This document shows positions 43,580 to 53,216 of a stretch of DNA of 64,000 nucleotides, in pieces. The DNA comes from Desulfovibrio desulfuricans. GTDB lineage: Bacteria; Desulfobacterota; Desulfovibrionia; Desulfovibrionales; Desulfovibrionaceae. The position numbers and the translations under genes were made by a program. How positions within the stretch are numbered: the stretch's first letter is position 1; each line of letters opens with the position of its first letter. The stretch lies in the NCBI RefSeq assembly GCF_004801255.1, contig NZ_CP036295.1:1252001-1316000 (forward strand). The letters are read 5' to 3'. The notes below the pieces were generated by a model that saw nothing but the letters and a program-made list of their open reading frames with translations, was not told the origin of the DNA and ran no database searches.

Positions 43580-45152
43580 TTACGATTCCTTTACCTACAA
43601 TCTTGTGCAGGCTTTTTACGCCCTTGGTCACAAGCCTGTGGTGCTGCGCAACGACGACCCCGCCGTGCTTGACATGGCGGTGAACCCCGAGCTTTCCATG
43701 GTCTGCATTTCGCCAGGGCCGGGGCATCCTGCCGATGCGGGGCTGTGCCCCGAGTTTCTCAAACGGCTCAACCCGCGCGTACCCGTGCTGGGCGTATGCC
43801 TTGGGCACCAGCTGCTGGGCCTGCACGCCGGAGCCAAGGTTGAGGTGGGGCCCTGCATCATGCATGGCAAGCAGTCAGAGATCGTGCACGACGGTACGGG
43901 CATGTTCCTGGGCCTGCCCAACCCCATGCGCGTGGGGCGCTACCACTCCCTCGTGGTGCGCGCGGATGAAGACGCCGAAAACCCACGCTTTACGGTCACG
44001 GCCCGTGCGCCCGAGGGCGAGGTCATGGCCCTGCGCTACAACGACCGCCCGTGGGTTGGCGTGCAGTTTCACCCCGAATCGGTGCTGACCCCCGACGGTC
44101 TGCGCCTCTTGGGCAACTTTCCGCAGAGCATCATGGGCACCGGCGCTGAAACCTCCGATTTTTCGGGCATCCTGGAGCGTCTGGCCCGCAGGGAAGACCT
44201 TACGGCAGAGATGGCGGCGGCGGGCTTTGCCGCACTCATGGACGGCAAGATGACCCCGGCCCAGGCGGGCGGCTTTCTCATGGGGTTGCGCATGAAGGGC
44301 GAGAGCGCCCTTGAGCTGGCCCACGCAACCCGCGCTGCTCTGGCCCGGGCCGTGCGGGTGGACGGCATTTCGGGAACAACCATTGACGTGGTGGGCACCG
44401 GCGGCGACGGGCGTCACTCCTTCAACTGTTCCACTGCCTCGTCCCTCACGCTGGCAGGCATGGGCTACAGGGTGGTCAAGCACGGCAACCGCGCGGTGTC
44501 GTCCAAGTGCGGCAGCGCCGACGCCCTGGAGGCCCTTGGCATCACGCTGGAAAAAGACCCGGCCTCCGTGGCCGAGATGGTCAAAAAACGCAACTTTGCC
44601 TTTATTTTTGCTCCGTACTTCCATCCCTCCTTTGCCAACATCGGCCCGGTGCGCAAGGAGATGGGCGTGCGTACCCTGTTCAATATCCTTGGCCCCATGA
44701 TCAACCCCGCGCGGCCCAGCCACCTGCTCATGGGCGTGGCAAGGCCCGAGCTGGTCGATCTGGTGGCCGAGACCTTGTTGCAGTCGCCCCTGCAGCGGGC
44801 CGCCGTGGTCTGTGGTTCGGGCAACTACGACGAGGTGACGCCCATCGGGCCCGCCAAGATGGCCCTGCTGCAAAACGGCAAGGTAACCTCCATGATGCTT
44901 GACCCGCAGGAATTCGGCATCGCCTCCTGCTCTGTGGACGACCTGGCCGTGAGCGGCAAGGAACAGGCCGTGGCCGTGCTCAACGACATTCTCAACGGGC
45001 AGGGGCCGCGCGCCATGATGGACATGGTGGTGCTCAACGTGGGCCTCGCCATCTATCTGCTGGAAGAAAAAATGGACATGGCCCTTTGCATGGCCCGGGC
45101 GCGCGAGGCCGTGAACGCCGGTGCGGGCAGGAAGGTGCTCAATGCTGCTTGA
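43560..45152 (+). CDS. trpGD: Fused anthranilate synthase glutaminase / anthranilate phosphoribosyltransferase
   Basis: 531 aa. Residues 1-~195: class I glutamine amidotransferase TrpG (LIDNYDSFTYNLVQ, SPGPGHP, nucleophile Cys in VCLGHQLLG, His-Glu in FHPES). Residues ~200-531: TrpD (VVGTGGDGRHSFNCST, KHGNRAVSSKCGSADALE). The G-D fusion channels two steps of tryptophan synthesis. Confidence 0.95.
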   Translation: MFLLIDNYDSFTYNLVQAFYALGHKPVVLRNDDPAVLDMAVNPELSMVCISPGPGHPADAGLCPEFLKRLNPRVPVLGVCLGHQLLGLHAGAKVEVGPCIMHGKQSEIVHDGTGMFLGLPNPMRVGRYHSLVVRADEDAENPRFTVTARAPEGEVMALRYNDRPWVGVQFHPESVLTPDGLRLLGNFPQSIMGTGAETSDFSGILERLARREDLTAEMAAAGFAALMDGKMTPAQAGGFLMGLRMKGESALELAHATRAALARAVRVDGISGTTIDVVGTGGDGRHSFNCSTASSLTLAGMGYRVVKHGNRAVSSKCGSADALEALGITLEKDPASVAEMVKKRNFAFIFAPYFHPSFANIGPVRKEMGVRTLFNILGPMINPARPSHLLMGVARPELVDLVAETLLQSPLQRAAVVCGSGNYDEVTPIGPAKMALLQNGKVTSMMLDPQEFGIASCSVDDLAVSGKEQAVAVLNDILNGQGPRAMMDMVVLNVGLAIYLLEEKMDMALCMARAREAVNAGAGRKVLNAA

Positions 45153-45975
45153 GCGTTTTCGCAAGGCTAAACAGGCCGAAGTAGAGGCGCTGCAAGCCCT
45201 GCAGGCTCTGGGCAAGCTGCCGCCGGTGCATGAAGGCCCGCGGCCAGACTTTGCGGCGGCGCTAGCCCGCCGCGCCCCCGGCAGCCCGCTGGCCGTGGTG
45301 GCCGAGTACAAGCGCGCCTCGCCCTCGCGCGGCGTGATCTGCGAGAGCCTTGAGGTGGAGGACGTAGCCCGGCAGTACGCCGCCGCAGGCGCCAGCGCCA
45401 TATCCGTGCTGACCGAAGAGGCCTTTTTTCGCGGACGGCTCGAGTATCTGGCCCGCGCAGCTGATCCGGCGCTCTACAACGGGCCCCGCGTGCCCCTGCT
45501 GCGCAAGGACTTTATTTTTGACCCCCTGCAGGTGCGGGCTACGGCAGCGACGCCCGCCTCGGCCCTGCTGCTCATCGTGCGGCTGACGCCTGATGCCGCG
45601 ACCCTGCGCGCCCTGCGCGAGCAGGCCGAAAGTTACGGCATTCAGGCAGTGGTTGAGATATTTGATGCCGAAGATCTGCGCCTTGCCCGCCAGAGCGGGG
45701 CGCGCATCATACAGGTAAACGCCCGCGATCTGGAAAGTCTGGCGGTGGACAGGGATGCCTGTCTGCAACTGGTGCGGGCCTGCCCGCCCGCCAATGGCGA
45801 GCAGTGGATTGCGGCCAGCGGCATGAGCAGCCCGCCGCACCTCAAGGCCGCCGCCGAGGCGGGTTACCATGCGGCCCTGGTGGGCAGCGCCCTGATGGAA
45901 AACGGCCATCCGGGCCAGGCGCTGGCCGAACTGCTGGGCGTAACGGCCCAAAACGGTGGAGAACGCACATGTTGA
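45142..45975 (+). CDS. trpC: Indole-3-glycerol-phosphate synthase
   Basis: 277 aa; ATG 45142 with GGAAGG, overlapping trpGD by 11 bp. TIM barrel with VVAEYKRASPSRG, LLRKDFIFDPLQV and IQVNARDLES. Usual NNRNL is VNARDL here. The C-terminal (GYHAALVGSALMENG) phosphate site is present. Confidence 0.93.
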   Translation: MLLERFRKAKQAEVEALQALQALGKLPPVHEGPRPDFAAALARRAPGSPLAVVAEYKRASPSRGVICESLEVEDVARQYAAAGASAISVLTEEAFFRGRLEYLARAADPALYNGPRVPLLRKDFIFDPLQVRATAATPASALLLIVRLTPDAATLRALREQAESYGIQAVVEIFDAEDLRLARQSGARIIQVNARDLESLAVDRDACLQLVRACPPANGEQWIAASGMSSPPHLKAAAEAGYHAALVGSALMENGHPGQALAELLGVTAQNGGERTC

Positions 45976-46601
45976 TCAAGTTTTGCGGCCTTACACGGCA
46001 GGAAGATGTGGATCAGGCGACCCGGCTGGGCGCTGCCATGTGCGGTTTTATCTTTCATGCACGCAGCCCGCGCGGCATCAGCCCGGCGCAGGCCGCCGGC
46101 ATGGACAGCGGCTCGCTGCAGCGGGTGGGCGTATTTGTCAATCAGGGCGCGGACGAAATAAGGCGCATCATGGACGAAGCCCGGCTTGATTTTGCCCAGC
46201 TGCACGGCCACCAGAGCGTGGCATGCGCCCAGGCTGTGGGCGCGGAGCGCGTCATACGGGTGCTCTGGCCCGACCGTTACACGCATCGGGCTTTGCTGTA
46301 TAATGATTTGCAGCGCAATGCCGAAGCCTGCGCGTATTTTTTGCTGGATGCAGGCCTTAAAGGCGGCGGCAGCGGGCACAGGCTTGACTGGTCCGATCTG
46401 GGCAGCCTGCTTCCGCCGCAGCCCTGGCTGCTTGCCGGGGGCCTGAGCGCCATCAACGTGGGCAAGGCCCTGGGCATGTGCTCACCTGCAGGGGTGGATT
46501 TCAATTCCGGCGTAGAAGACGCGCCGGGGCGAAAAAACAGGGAAAAAATGGCGGCCGCCTTTATGGCCGCAAACTCCAAAGGCAATGGGTATTCGCTATG
46601 A
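45969..46601 (+). CDS. trpF: Phosphoribosylanthranilate isomerase
   Basis: 210 aa with GGAG upstream; start IKFCGLTR holds the active-site Cys, FAQLHGHQS the paired strand and [10 protein letters not shown] / [13 protein letters not shown] the phosphate loops (usually GLN..D.SSGVE). Overlaps trpC by 7 bp and trpB by 4 bp. Confidence 0.94.
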   Translation: MLIKFCGLTRQEDVDQATRLGAAMCGFIFHARSPRGISPAQAAGMDSGSLQRVGVFVNQGADEIRRIMDEARLDFAQLHGHQSVACAQAVGAERVIRVLWPDRYTHRALLYNDLQRNAEACAYFLLDAGLKGGGSGHRLDWSDLGSLLPPQPWLLAGGLSAINVGKALGMCSPAGVDFNSGVEDAPGRKNREKMAAAFMAANSKGNGYSL

Positions 46602-47791
46602 AAGACAGTTATTTTGGTGAGTTCGGCGGCTGCTTTGTGCCCGAACTGCTTATGCCGCCCCTTTTGGAAGTGGAAGCGGCCATGCGCGACATTTACCCCA
46701 CCGAAAAGTTTCAGGCCGAGCTTAAGGACCTGCTGTTCAATTACGCCGGGCGCGAGACGCCCCTGACCTATTGCCCCACGCTTTCGCGCGAGCTGGGCTT
46801 TGACCTGTGGCTCAAGCGCGAGGACCTGCTGCACACGGGCGCGCACAAGGTCAACAATACCCTTGGGCAGGCCCTGCTTGCCAAGTACATGGGCAAGACC
46901 GCACTGGTGGCGGAGACGGGCGCTGGCCAGCACGGCGTGGCCACGGCTGCCGCCGCCGCGCGGCTGGGCATGGAGTGCACCATCTACATGGGCGCGGAAG
47001 ACGTGGAGCGGCAGGCCCCCAACGTCATGCGCATGAAGCTGCTTGGCGCGACAGTGCATGCGGTCGAAAGCGGCACCCGCACCCTCAAGGACGCCATCAA
47101 CGAGGCTCTGCGCGCCTGGATCGGCAGCCAGAAGACAACCCACTACTGCTTTGGCACCGCAGCCGGTCCGCACCCCTTCCCCACGCTGGTGCGGATGCTG
47201 CAAAGCGTCATAGGGCGCGAAACCCGCGCCCAGATGCTTGAAAAAACCGGGCGGTTGCCCGACGCCGTGGTGGCCTGCGTGGGCGGGGGCTCCAACGCCA
47301 TCGGCATGTTCCACCCCTTTGTGGACGACGCCAGCGTGCGCCTTATCGGTGTGGAAGCCGCAGGCACGGGCGAGACCGGCTGCTTCAATTCCGCCCCGCT
47401 GAACCTCGGCACGCCCGGCGTGCTGCACGGTGCATACAGCATGCTGCTGCAGAACGAAGACGGCCAGGTCGAGCCCTCGCATTCCATCTCCGCCGGGCTG
47501 GATTATCCCGGCGTGGGGCCGGAGCATTCGTGGCTGCAAAAGACCGGGCGCGTCCACTACGGCATGGTCAAGGACGCCAACGCGCTCCACGCCTTCCAGC
47601 GTTTGTGCCGTGCCGAGGGCATCCTGCCCGCGCTTGAGTCCTCGCACGCGCTTGCCTGGGTGCTGGATCACCCGCACGAGTTCAAGGCGGGCGACCAGGT
47701 GGTGGTAAACCTGTCTGGTCGCGGCGACAAGGATCTGGGCATTGTCAACAAGGCGCTGGGCTTTGCGGCGCAGGGTCAGGAAGAGGTGTAG
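46598..47791 (+). CDS. trpB: Tryptophan synthase beta chain
   Basis: 397 aa; ATG 46598 in an ATGA overlap. PLP lysine in [23 protein letters not shown], the phosphate loop GGGSNAIG and the E-site VGPEHSWL. It is the TrpB1 type that pairs with TrpA. Confidence 0.96.
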   Translation: MKDSYFGEFGGCFVPELLMPPLLEVEAAMRDIYPTEKFQAELKDLLFNYAGRETPLTYCPTLSRELGFDLWLKREDLLHTGAHKVNNTLGQALLAKYMGKTALVAETGAGQHGVATAAAAARLGMECTIYMGAEDVERQAPNVMRMKLLGATVHAVESGTRTLKDAINEALRAWIGSQKTTHYCFGTAAGPHPFPTLVRMLQSVIGRETRAQMLEKTGRLPDAVVACVGGGSNAIGMFHPFVDDASVRLIGVEAAGTGETGCFNSAPLNLGTPGVLHGAYSMLLQNEDGQVEPSHSISAGLDYPGVGPEHSWLQKTGRVHYGMVKDANALHAFQRLCRAEGILPALESSHALAWVLDHPHEFKAGDQVVVNLSGRGDKDLGIVNKALGFAAQGQEEV

Positions 47792-47793
47792 CC

Positions 47794-48561
47794 ATGAATT
47801 TTCTTGAACAAAAAATACGCGATGCCAAGGCCGCCGGACGCCCGGCGCTTATTCCCTTTTTGACGGCGGGCTTTCCCGATCAGACCACCTTTTGGCCCAC
47901 GCTGATGGAGCTGGACGAAAGCGGGGCCGACATCATTGAAATCGGCGTGCCGTTTTCCGACCCGGTTGCCGACGGCCCGGTGGTGGAAGAAGCCTCGCGT
48001 CGCGCCCTGAGCGACGGCGTGAGCCTGCGGGGTATTCTTGAGGAACTCATTGAGCGCAAGGGGCTCGTTCAGGCCGGGGTGGTGCTTATGGGCTACCTTA
48101 ACCCCTTTTTGCAGTACGGGTACGAAAAACTGGCCCGCGACGCTGCGCGCGGCGGCGTGCACGGCTTTATTGTGCCCGACCTGCCCTATGAAGAGGCTGG
48201 CCCGTTGCGCGAAGCCCTGAAAAAAGAGGGCATTGCCCTGATCCCCCTGGTGGGCCCCAACACCAGCGCGGAGCGCATGGCGCTGTACGACAGCGTGGGC
48301 GAGGGCTACGTGTACGTGGTGTCGGTCATGGGCATCACCGGCGAGCGCAATGATATTGCCCCTCAGGTGGCCGTGACCATGCGGCGGGCGCGGTCTGCAT
48401 TCAAACTGCCGCTGGCACTTGGCTTCGGCCTGCGCGAGCCCTCGCAGCTTGAGGCTCTTTCGCCCGACGCGCAGCCCGACGCCGTGGTCTTTGGCAGCGC
48501 TCTGCTCAAGCATATTGATGCGGGCAACAGCGCTGCCGAGTTTATGGCCCGCTGGAAGTAA
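47794..48561 (+). CDS. trpA: Tryptophan synthase alpha chain
   Basis: 255 aa, starting 2 bp after trpB. Catalytic Glu in IIEIGVPFSDPVADGPV and Asp in FIVPDLPYEEA; ITGERNDIAPQV follows. Last gene of the trp operon. Confidence 0.96.
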   Translation: MNFLEQKIRDAKAAGRPALIPFLTAGFPDQTTFWPTLMELDESGADIIEIGVPFSDPVADGPVVEEASRRALSDGVSLRGILEELIERKGLVQAGVVLMGYLNPFLQYGYEKLARDAARGGVHGFIVPDLPYEEAGPLREALKKEGIALIPLVGPNTSAERMALYDSVGEGYVYVVSVMGITGERNDIAPQVAVTMRRARSAFKLPLALGFGLREPSQLEALSPDAQPDAVVFGSALLKHIDAGNSAAEFMARWK

Positions 48562-48910
48562 CACCGGCCAGAAACGTCTGCCAGCGTGATTTTTGCGGAG
48601 AGAGGCCCTTTGCTGCCCCTGTATATGTTTTTTTTGCCGTGCGGCGGCTGGAAAAACACACAGCAGGGCAAAGGGGCCTCTACCCCGCGCCGCCGCTGGA
48701 TTTTTTGCTTGCGGTTCAGGCTCCAGCGTGAACTTTCTGACCTGGAGAGGGGGCGCGGCGGGGTGCATGCCCATGTTGCCTGAAATATATCCGACGACGT
48801 TTTTTGCGAATAGTATTTAACAAAAACAGCTAATTATCTGTGCTGCTGGCCACATGGCCGAGGGCGTTTTTCCGTACAGCGGGGAGACGTCCTTTTTTTA
48901 TTATTTAGAA
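48562..48910. other. Gene-free stretch after trpA with long-range inverted repeat
   Basis: AGAGGCCCTTTGC (48601-48613) pairs with GCAAAGGGGCCTCT (48668-48681) with one bulged base around a 54-nt loop. There is a T run inside the loop (48629-48636), so the structure is not a standard terminator. No gene seen. Confidence 0.45.
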
Positions 48911-48925
48911 TGAAATTTATTTTCA
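48911..48925. promoter_or_regulatory. Fur box 1
   Basis: TGAAA-TTTAT-TTTCA, a perfect TGAAA-N5-TTTCA dyad about 35 bp upstream of the next promoter. Confidence 0.65.
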
Positions 48926-48944
48926 AAAATATTGCCGGATATGC

Positions 48945-48973
48945 TTGACTTTGAAATTCGTTTTCAATTAAAA
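48945..48973 (+). promoter_or_regulatory. Iron-regulated promoter of the DUF2325 gene with Fur box 2
   Basis: TTGACT (48945-48950), 17-bp spacer and TTAAAA (48968-48973). The spacer holds TTGAAATTCGTTTTCAA (48951-48967), a 17-bp Fur-type palindrome, so Fur bound there would block polymerase. Confidence 0.65.
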
Positions 48974-49031
48974 AGGAGTCACGGAGCAACCCCAACCTGC
49001 AAAAGCCCAGAGCGGCAATACGGAGACTGAT

Positions 49032-49307
49032 ATGTGCGTCACCCTCATAGGCGGCATGGACCGACTGAAAAAAGAGTACATGGCAGCGGCGGAACAAGAC
49101 GGGCATTCCCTGAAGTTCATCACCCGTAACGAGCCGAACTTTGTGAACAAAATCGGCAACCCCGACGCCATGATAGTGTTCACCAACAAAATTTCGCACG
49201 AGGCCAAGCGAAAGGCCGTTCAGGTGGCGAGGTCGCGCAACATTCCCCTGCAGATGGTGCATTCGTGCGGCGTGTCCTCCTTGCGGGAATGCCTCAAGGG
49301 AGCCTAG
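49032..49307 (+). CDS. DUF2325 protein
   Basis: 91 aa, GGAG six bases before the ATG. Begins CVTLIGGMDRLKKEY with the DUF2325 Rossmann-like pattern and ends with CGVSSLRECL. The family is small and uncharacterised; many members carry conserved Cys. The two Fur boxes upstream and feoB downstream suggest an iron-starvation role. Confidence 0.82.
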   Translation: MCVTLIGGMDRLKKEYMAAAEQDGHSLKFITRNEPNFVNKIGNPDAMIVFTNKISHEAKRKAVQVARSRNIPLQMVHSCGVSSLRECLKGA

Positions 49308-49523
49308 GCTGCTGAAGGAGCGTATTTTCATGCAAAACTGCCTCCCCGGCAACACATCGGGAGGTCGTTGACAGGTTCAGCGGCCTCCCGCAATCGCGTG
49401 GGGCGGGCGGCGAACGGGTGGCGGCTGGCGCTCCGTCAACGCCAGCGGGGTGTTGCGTGCGGCCCGAAAAAAGACATACTGCTGGCGGATTGTTACAAAT
49501 TGCATGAAATTATTATCCGCGGC

Positions 49524-49578
49524 TTGACATTTGGGAGGCAGGTGGCTAAATCAATCTGGACTTTGGAATTGAATTTCA
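49524..49578 (+). promoter_or_regulatory. feoB promoter with downstream Fur box
   Basis: TTGACA (49524-49529), 17-bp spacer, TAAATC (49547-49552). A 9/10 match to TGAAA-N5-TTTCA follows at 49564-49578 (TGGAA-TTGAA-TTTCA), at about +5 to +20. It would give a ~270-nt leader before the small ORF at 49832. Confidence 0.6.
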
Positions 49579-49674
49579 ATTTTTTGATCAGGGTGCGACC
49601 AAGCCAGACAAATGGCAGAGAATGACGGCAGGGTTTGGGCGCAGGCCAAGCAAGACATGATGCGGAGAGGTTAG

Positions 49675-49696
49675 GGCATTTCAATTTTGAAATGCC
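49675..49696. promoter_or_regulatory. Perfect palindrome in the feoB leader
   Basis: Arms GGCATTTCAA and TTGAAATGCC separated by TT. The half-site order (TTTCAA..TTGAAA) is the reverse of the Fur boxes, so it may be a site for another regulator or an RNA hairpin. Confidence 0.5.
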
Positions 49697-49831
49697 GCGG
49701 CGGATGCCTGAGCAGACGCCCGACGTGCAGGCGTAGGCGCAAGTTGTTTGCGGTGTTAAGAACCATAGCGTGCGTGTCTTAAACTTTGCGAATGTATGTT
49801 CTCAAAGTTAATCTGTTTCAGGAAGGCTGGT

Positions 49832-49918
49832 ATGAGCGAAGTTTTGTTCACGGTAATGGCTGCAATGCCGCAGGCGCGGCTTCAGTCTGTCCATAGCATG
49901 GGGGAGGTGCGCGCATGA
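49832..49918 (+). CDS. 28-codon ORF coupled to feoB
   Basis: ATG preceded by AGGAAGG; the TGA overlaps the feoB start (ATGA). The peptide begins MSEVLFTVMAAMPQARLQ and has no similarity to FeoA that I can see. It stands where feoA often is. It may be a leader for coupling or a real small protein. Confidence 0.5.
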   Translation: MSEVLFTVMAAMPQARLQSVHSMGEVRA

Positions 49919-52146
49919 GCGCAGTTCGGCAGTTCAATAATTCCGATGATGCCAATTTTACTGCAGACGGCAGGCTGCGGATAGCTCTTGCGGGCAATCC
50001 CAACTGTGGCAAGACCACGGTTTTTAACGGCTACACCGGCGCGCGCCAGCATGTGGGCAACTACCCCGGCGTTACCGTCGACCGCAAGGAAGGCAACATT
50101 GCCGTTGAAGGTACGCCGGTTACCCTGGTGGATCTGCCCGGCACGTACTCGCTGACGGCGTACTCGATGGAAGAGCTGGTGTCCCGGCGCGAGCTGGCGG
50201 CTGGAAATGTGCAGGCCGTTATCGACGTTGTGGACGCCTCGGCCCTTGAGCGCAACATGCTGCTTACGGTGCAGATACTTGAGATGGGCGCTCCCGTTGT
50301 TTTGTGCTGCAACATGATGGACGAAGCCCGCGCCGCAGGTATTCATATTGATATGGAGCGCCTCAGCTCGCTGATGGGCATCCCCGTGTTGCCCATGGTG
50401 GCCCGTACGGGCGAGGGGCTGACGGAGGCCATGGCAGCTGCCGTCAAACTGGCCAGAGAGGGCAAGCGTAACGCCCTGCGCATCTCGTACGGCAGCGATA
50501 TCGACCCAGTGCTGCTGGATATGGAAAAGCGCATTGAAGACGGCGGCTTGCTGGCCAGCAAGTATATGCCTCACTGGGTAGCCCTTAAAATGCTTGAGGG
50601 CGACAGCGAAATATTGAGCGAAGTTCGCGCCGCCAACGCCGTGCTGGCCGAAGAGCTGGACGGTCTGCGCAAAAAGGCCGTCAGCCATGTGCGCAGCACG
50701 CTCAATACCAACCTCGAATCCATTATCACCGACTACCGGTACGGATTTATCCGCAGCCTGCTGCGCGACGGCATAATCCGTCAGGACGCGGGCAAGGACC
50801 GTCTGGCCCTTTCGGACAAGCTGGACAAGGTGCTCACCAACGCGCTGCTTGGACCGCTGATCATGGTCGGCGTGCTGTACCTGATGTTTCAGGTAACCTT
50901 TACCCTGGGCGCATACCCGCAGGGCTGGGTTGAAGACGGCTTTAAGCTGCTTGGCTCGCTGTTTACAACCCTGCTGCCCGAAGGGCTCGCGCAGTCACTT
51001 ATCGTTGACGGCATCATCGCGGGCGTGGGCAGCGTGGTTAGCTTTGTGCCGCTGATCCTCATCATGTTTGCGCTCATCTCCTTTATGGAAGACAGCGGCT
51101 ACATGGCCCGCGTGGCCTACATGATGGATCGTGTTTTCCGCTTTTTTGGCCTGCACGGCGCATCTGTCATGCCGTACATTATCGCTGGCGGTATTGCAGG
51201 CGGTTGCGCCATCCCCGGCGTCATGGCCACCCGTACCTTGCGCAGCCCCAAGGAAAAACTGGCAACCCTGCTTACGCTGCCCTATATGACCTGCGGCGCA
51301 AAACTGCCCGTGTTTCTGTTGCTGGCCGGGGCCTTTTTTCCCGACAATGCCCCCACGGTCATGTTCGTCATGATGATTACAGGCTGGGTCATGGCTCTGC
51401 TGGTGGCACGTCTGCTGCGCTCGTCCATCGTCAAGGGCGAATCCACCCCCTTTGTCATGGAGCTGCCCCCGTACCGCATGCCCACACTCATGAGCCTGCT
51501 GCTGCACTGCTGGGAACGCGCCTGGATGTATCTTAAAAAGGCCGGTACGGTGCTTGTGGCCATCTCTGTGCTCATCTGGGCTGCCATGACCTTTCCCGGT
51601 CTGCCCGAAGACAAGTCGGCCCCTTACGACACCCAGATCACCCAGCTGGAAGAAAAGCTGGCCGCCTTTGCAGAGGGCGACAAAGCCCGCGCCCCTATTG
51701 AAGAAGAACTGGGCAACGTGCGCAACGAGCTTAAAGAAGAACAGTTGGCGTATTCCGTGGCTGGCCGTCTTGGCAAGGCTGTGGAACCAGCCACCAGGCC
51801 CATGGGTTTTGACTGGCGTACCGACATAGCCCTGATCGCCGGTGTGGCTGCCAAGGAGGCCGTTGTGGCCACCATGGGCACGGCCTACGCCATGGGCGAC
51901 CAGGACCCCGAAGACGCCGCCCCCCTGGCCGACCGCCTCAAGGCTGAAGAGGGCTGGTCAAAGGCTACCGCGCTCGCGCTCATGCTCTTTGTGCTGCTGT
52001 ATTCGCCCTGCTTCGTGGCCCTTGTGGTCATACGGCAGGAGGCTGGCAGCTGGGGCTGGGTGGCCTTCAGCATACTGTTCAACACCGGGTTGGCCTATGC
52101 CGTGGCTACGGCTGCCTACCAGCTCGGACGTGTCGCCTGGGGGTAG
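49915..52146 (+). CDS. feoB: Ferrous iron transporter B
   Basis: 743 aa. N-terminal G domain: G1 GNPNCGKT (27-34), G3 DLPG (73-76), G4 NMMD. A helical GDI-like domain follows, then about ten membrane helices with two Gate regions (YMARVAYMMDRVFR..HGASVMPYIIAGG and TLPYMTCGAKLPVF, with the conserved Cys). A charged loop (~570-610, EEKLAAFAEGDKARAPIEEEL) is inserted before the last helices. Imports Fe2+ across the inner membrane. No feoA was found next to it. Confidence 0.95.
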   Translation: MSAVRQFNNSDDANFTADGRLRIALAGNPNCGKTTVFNGYTGARQHVGNYPGVTVDRKEGNIAVEGTPVTLVDLPGTYSLTAYSMEELVSRRELAAGNVQAVIDVVDASALERNMLLTVQILEMGAPVVLCCNMMDEARAAGIHIDMERLSSLMGIPVLPMVARTGEGLTEAMAAAVKLAREGKRNALRISYGSDIDPVLLDMEKRIEDGGLLASKYMPHWVALKMLEGDSEILSEVRAANAVLAEELDGLRKKAVSHVRSTLNTNLESIITDYRYGFIRSLLRDGIIRQDAGKDRLALSDKLDKVLTNALLGPLIMVGVLYLMFQVTFTLGAYPQGWVEDGFKLLGSLFTTLLPEGLAQSLIVDGIIAGVGSVVSFVPLILIMFALISFMEDSGYMARVAYMMDRVFRFFGLHGASVMPYIIAGGIAGGCAIPGVMATRTLRSPKEKLATLLTLPYMTCGAKLPVFLLLAGAFFPDNAPTVMFVMMITGWVMALLVARLLRSSIVKGESTPFVMELPPYRMPTLMSLLLHCWERAWMYLKKAGTVLVAISVLIWAAMTFPGLPEDKSAPYDTQITQLEEKLAAFAEGDKARAPIEEELGNVRNELKEEQLAYSVAGRLGKAVEPATRPMGFDWRTDIALIAGVAAKEAVVATMGTAYAMGDQDPEDAAPLADRLKAEEGWSKATALALMLFVLLYSPCFVALVVIRQEAGSWGWVAFSILFNTGLAYAVATAAYQLGRVAWG

Positions 52147-52272
52147 CCTGACTTCGGTTTACTGATTGGATTTCCCCCTTTTTATCTCCTGTGCCGCCTG
52201 CCTTGACAAAGGTCTGGCGGCACAGGCATTATCTGGCAGTACAATCTGCAAGATGTTGCGGGGGATTTTTTA

Positions 52273-52761
52273 ATGCTTATCCGGCTGTTGACATTTATCG
52301 TCTTTATTATTTCCACTGCGCTTCCTGCAGTTGCAGAGACCACCTGGACTGCGTATGTGGTAAATGTGGAAGATGGCAATACCATTTCTGTAAGCACCAA
52401 GCACGGCAGCGATGAACCGGAAGCGGTTTTGATTTTTTACGGCATCGAGGCCCCCAGCCATAACCAGCCCTTTGGCCCCGAGGCCGTGGCCTACCTGAAG
52501 AGCGTCATGCCCAAGGGTACCAAGGTCGGCGTTGAAACGGTGGGACAGCTTGAAGCTGGGCCCATTGCAGCGCTGGTGCAGGTGGGTGGCGATTCCATCA
52601 ACTACAAGATGGTGATGGGAGGTCTGGCCTGGGTGGACAGGCAAAAGTGCAGGGCCATTTTTTGTCGGCGCTGGCTTATTCAGGAACACCAGGCTGTGGT
52701 TGACAGGCGCGGCATCTGGAGTTTGAATATGAGCACCCCACCTTGGCAGTGGGGCCGCTGA
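52273..52761 (+). CDS. Secreted SNase-like (thermonuclease-fold) protein
   Basis: 162 aa with a signal peptide (LIRLLTFIVFIISTALPAVAET). The SNase-type order is seen in VVNVEDGNTISV, YGIEAPSHNQPFGPEAVAYLKS, GLAWVDR and QEHQAVVDRRGIWS. Catalytic Arg/Glu of staphylococcal nuclease are only partly kept, so nuclease activity is uncertain. Confidence 0.7.
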   Translation: MLIRLLTFIVFIISTALPAVAETTWTAYVVNVEDGNTISVSTKHGSDEPEAVLIFYGIEAPSHNQPFGPEAVAYLKSVMPKGTKVGVETVGQLEAGPIAALVQVGGDSINYKMVMGGLAWVDRQKCRAIFCRRWLIQEHQAVVDRRGIWSLNMSTPPWQWGR

Positions 52762-52791
52762 CAAATCGTCATACCCCCAAAAGGAGCGCTT

Positions 52792-53214
52792 ATGGAAGTT
52801 ACAGGTTCCGAAGAATTGCGCGAATTTCTTGACTCGTGGCAGGACGACCCGCTCAACATAAAGAAATCGTTTACGGAATACATGGAGTTTCTGGCTGCGC
52901 ACAGTAATGTAAGCTTTACCTTTAAGGCCCGGCCTGGCGTCAGCTACTCGTTGCGCGCGCGGCACAGCATCCAGACCAAACGAGTGCTCTTTGTGCTGCT
53001 GGACGTTGTGGACGACGAACCCGCAAGCCGCTGGCTTTCCATATGTTTTTATGACGACATGGTGACAGACCCCGCCGACAAGGGCGACTTTGTGCCCGGC
53101 GGCCTCATGGGCGAGGACGCCCGCTGCTTTAACCTTGAGGACGACGATGCCGTCATGCGCGACTATATCAGGGCGCGTCTGGCCGAGGCCGCCCGCAAAG
53201 CCGCAAAAGAGTAA
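52792..53214 (+). CDS. Conserved protein of unknown function
   Basis: 140 aa, AGGAG before the ATG. Contains GVSYSLRARH, VLLDVVDDEPASRWLSICFYDDMV and an acidic C-terminal half. No known motif. It lies 3 bp before the exonuclease gene, so the two are probably cotranscribed. Confidence 0.7.
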   Translation: MEVTGSEELREFLDSWQDDPLNIKKSFTEYMEFLAAHSNVSFTFKARPGVSYSLRARHSIQTKRVLFVLLDVVDDEPASRWLSICFYDDMVTDPADKGDFVPGGLMGEDARCFNLEDDDAVMRDYIRARLAEAARKAAKE

Positions 53215-53216
53215 GT

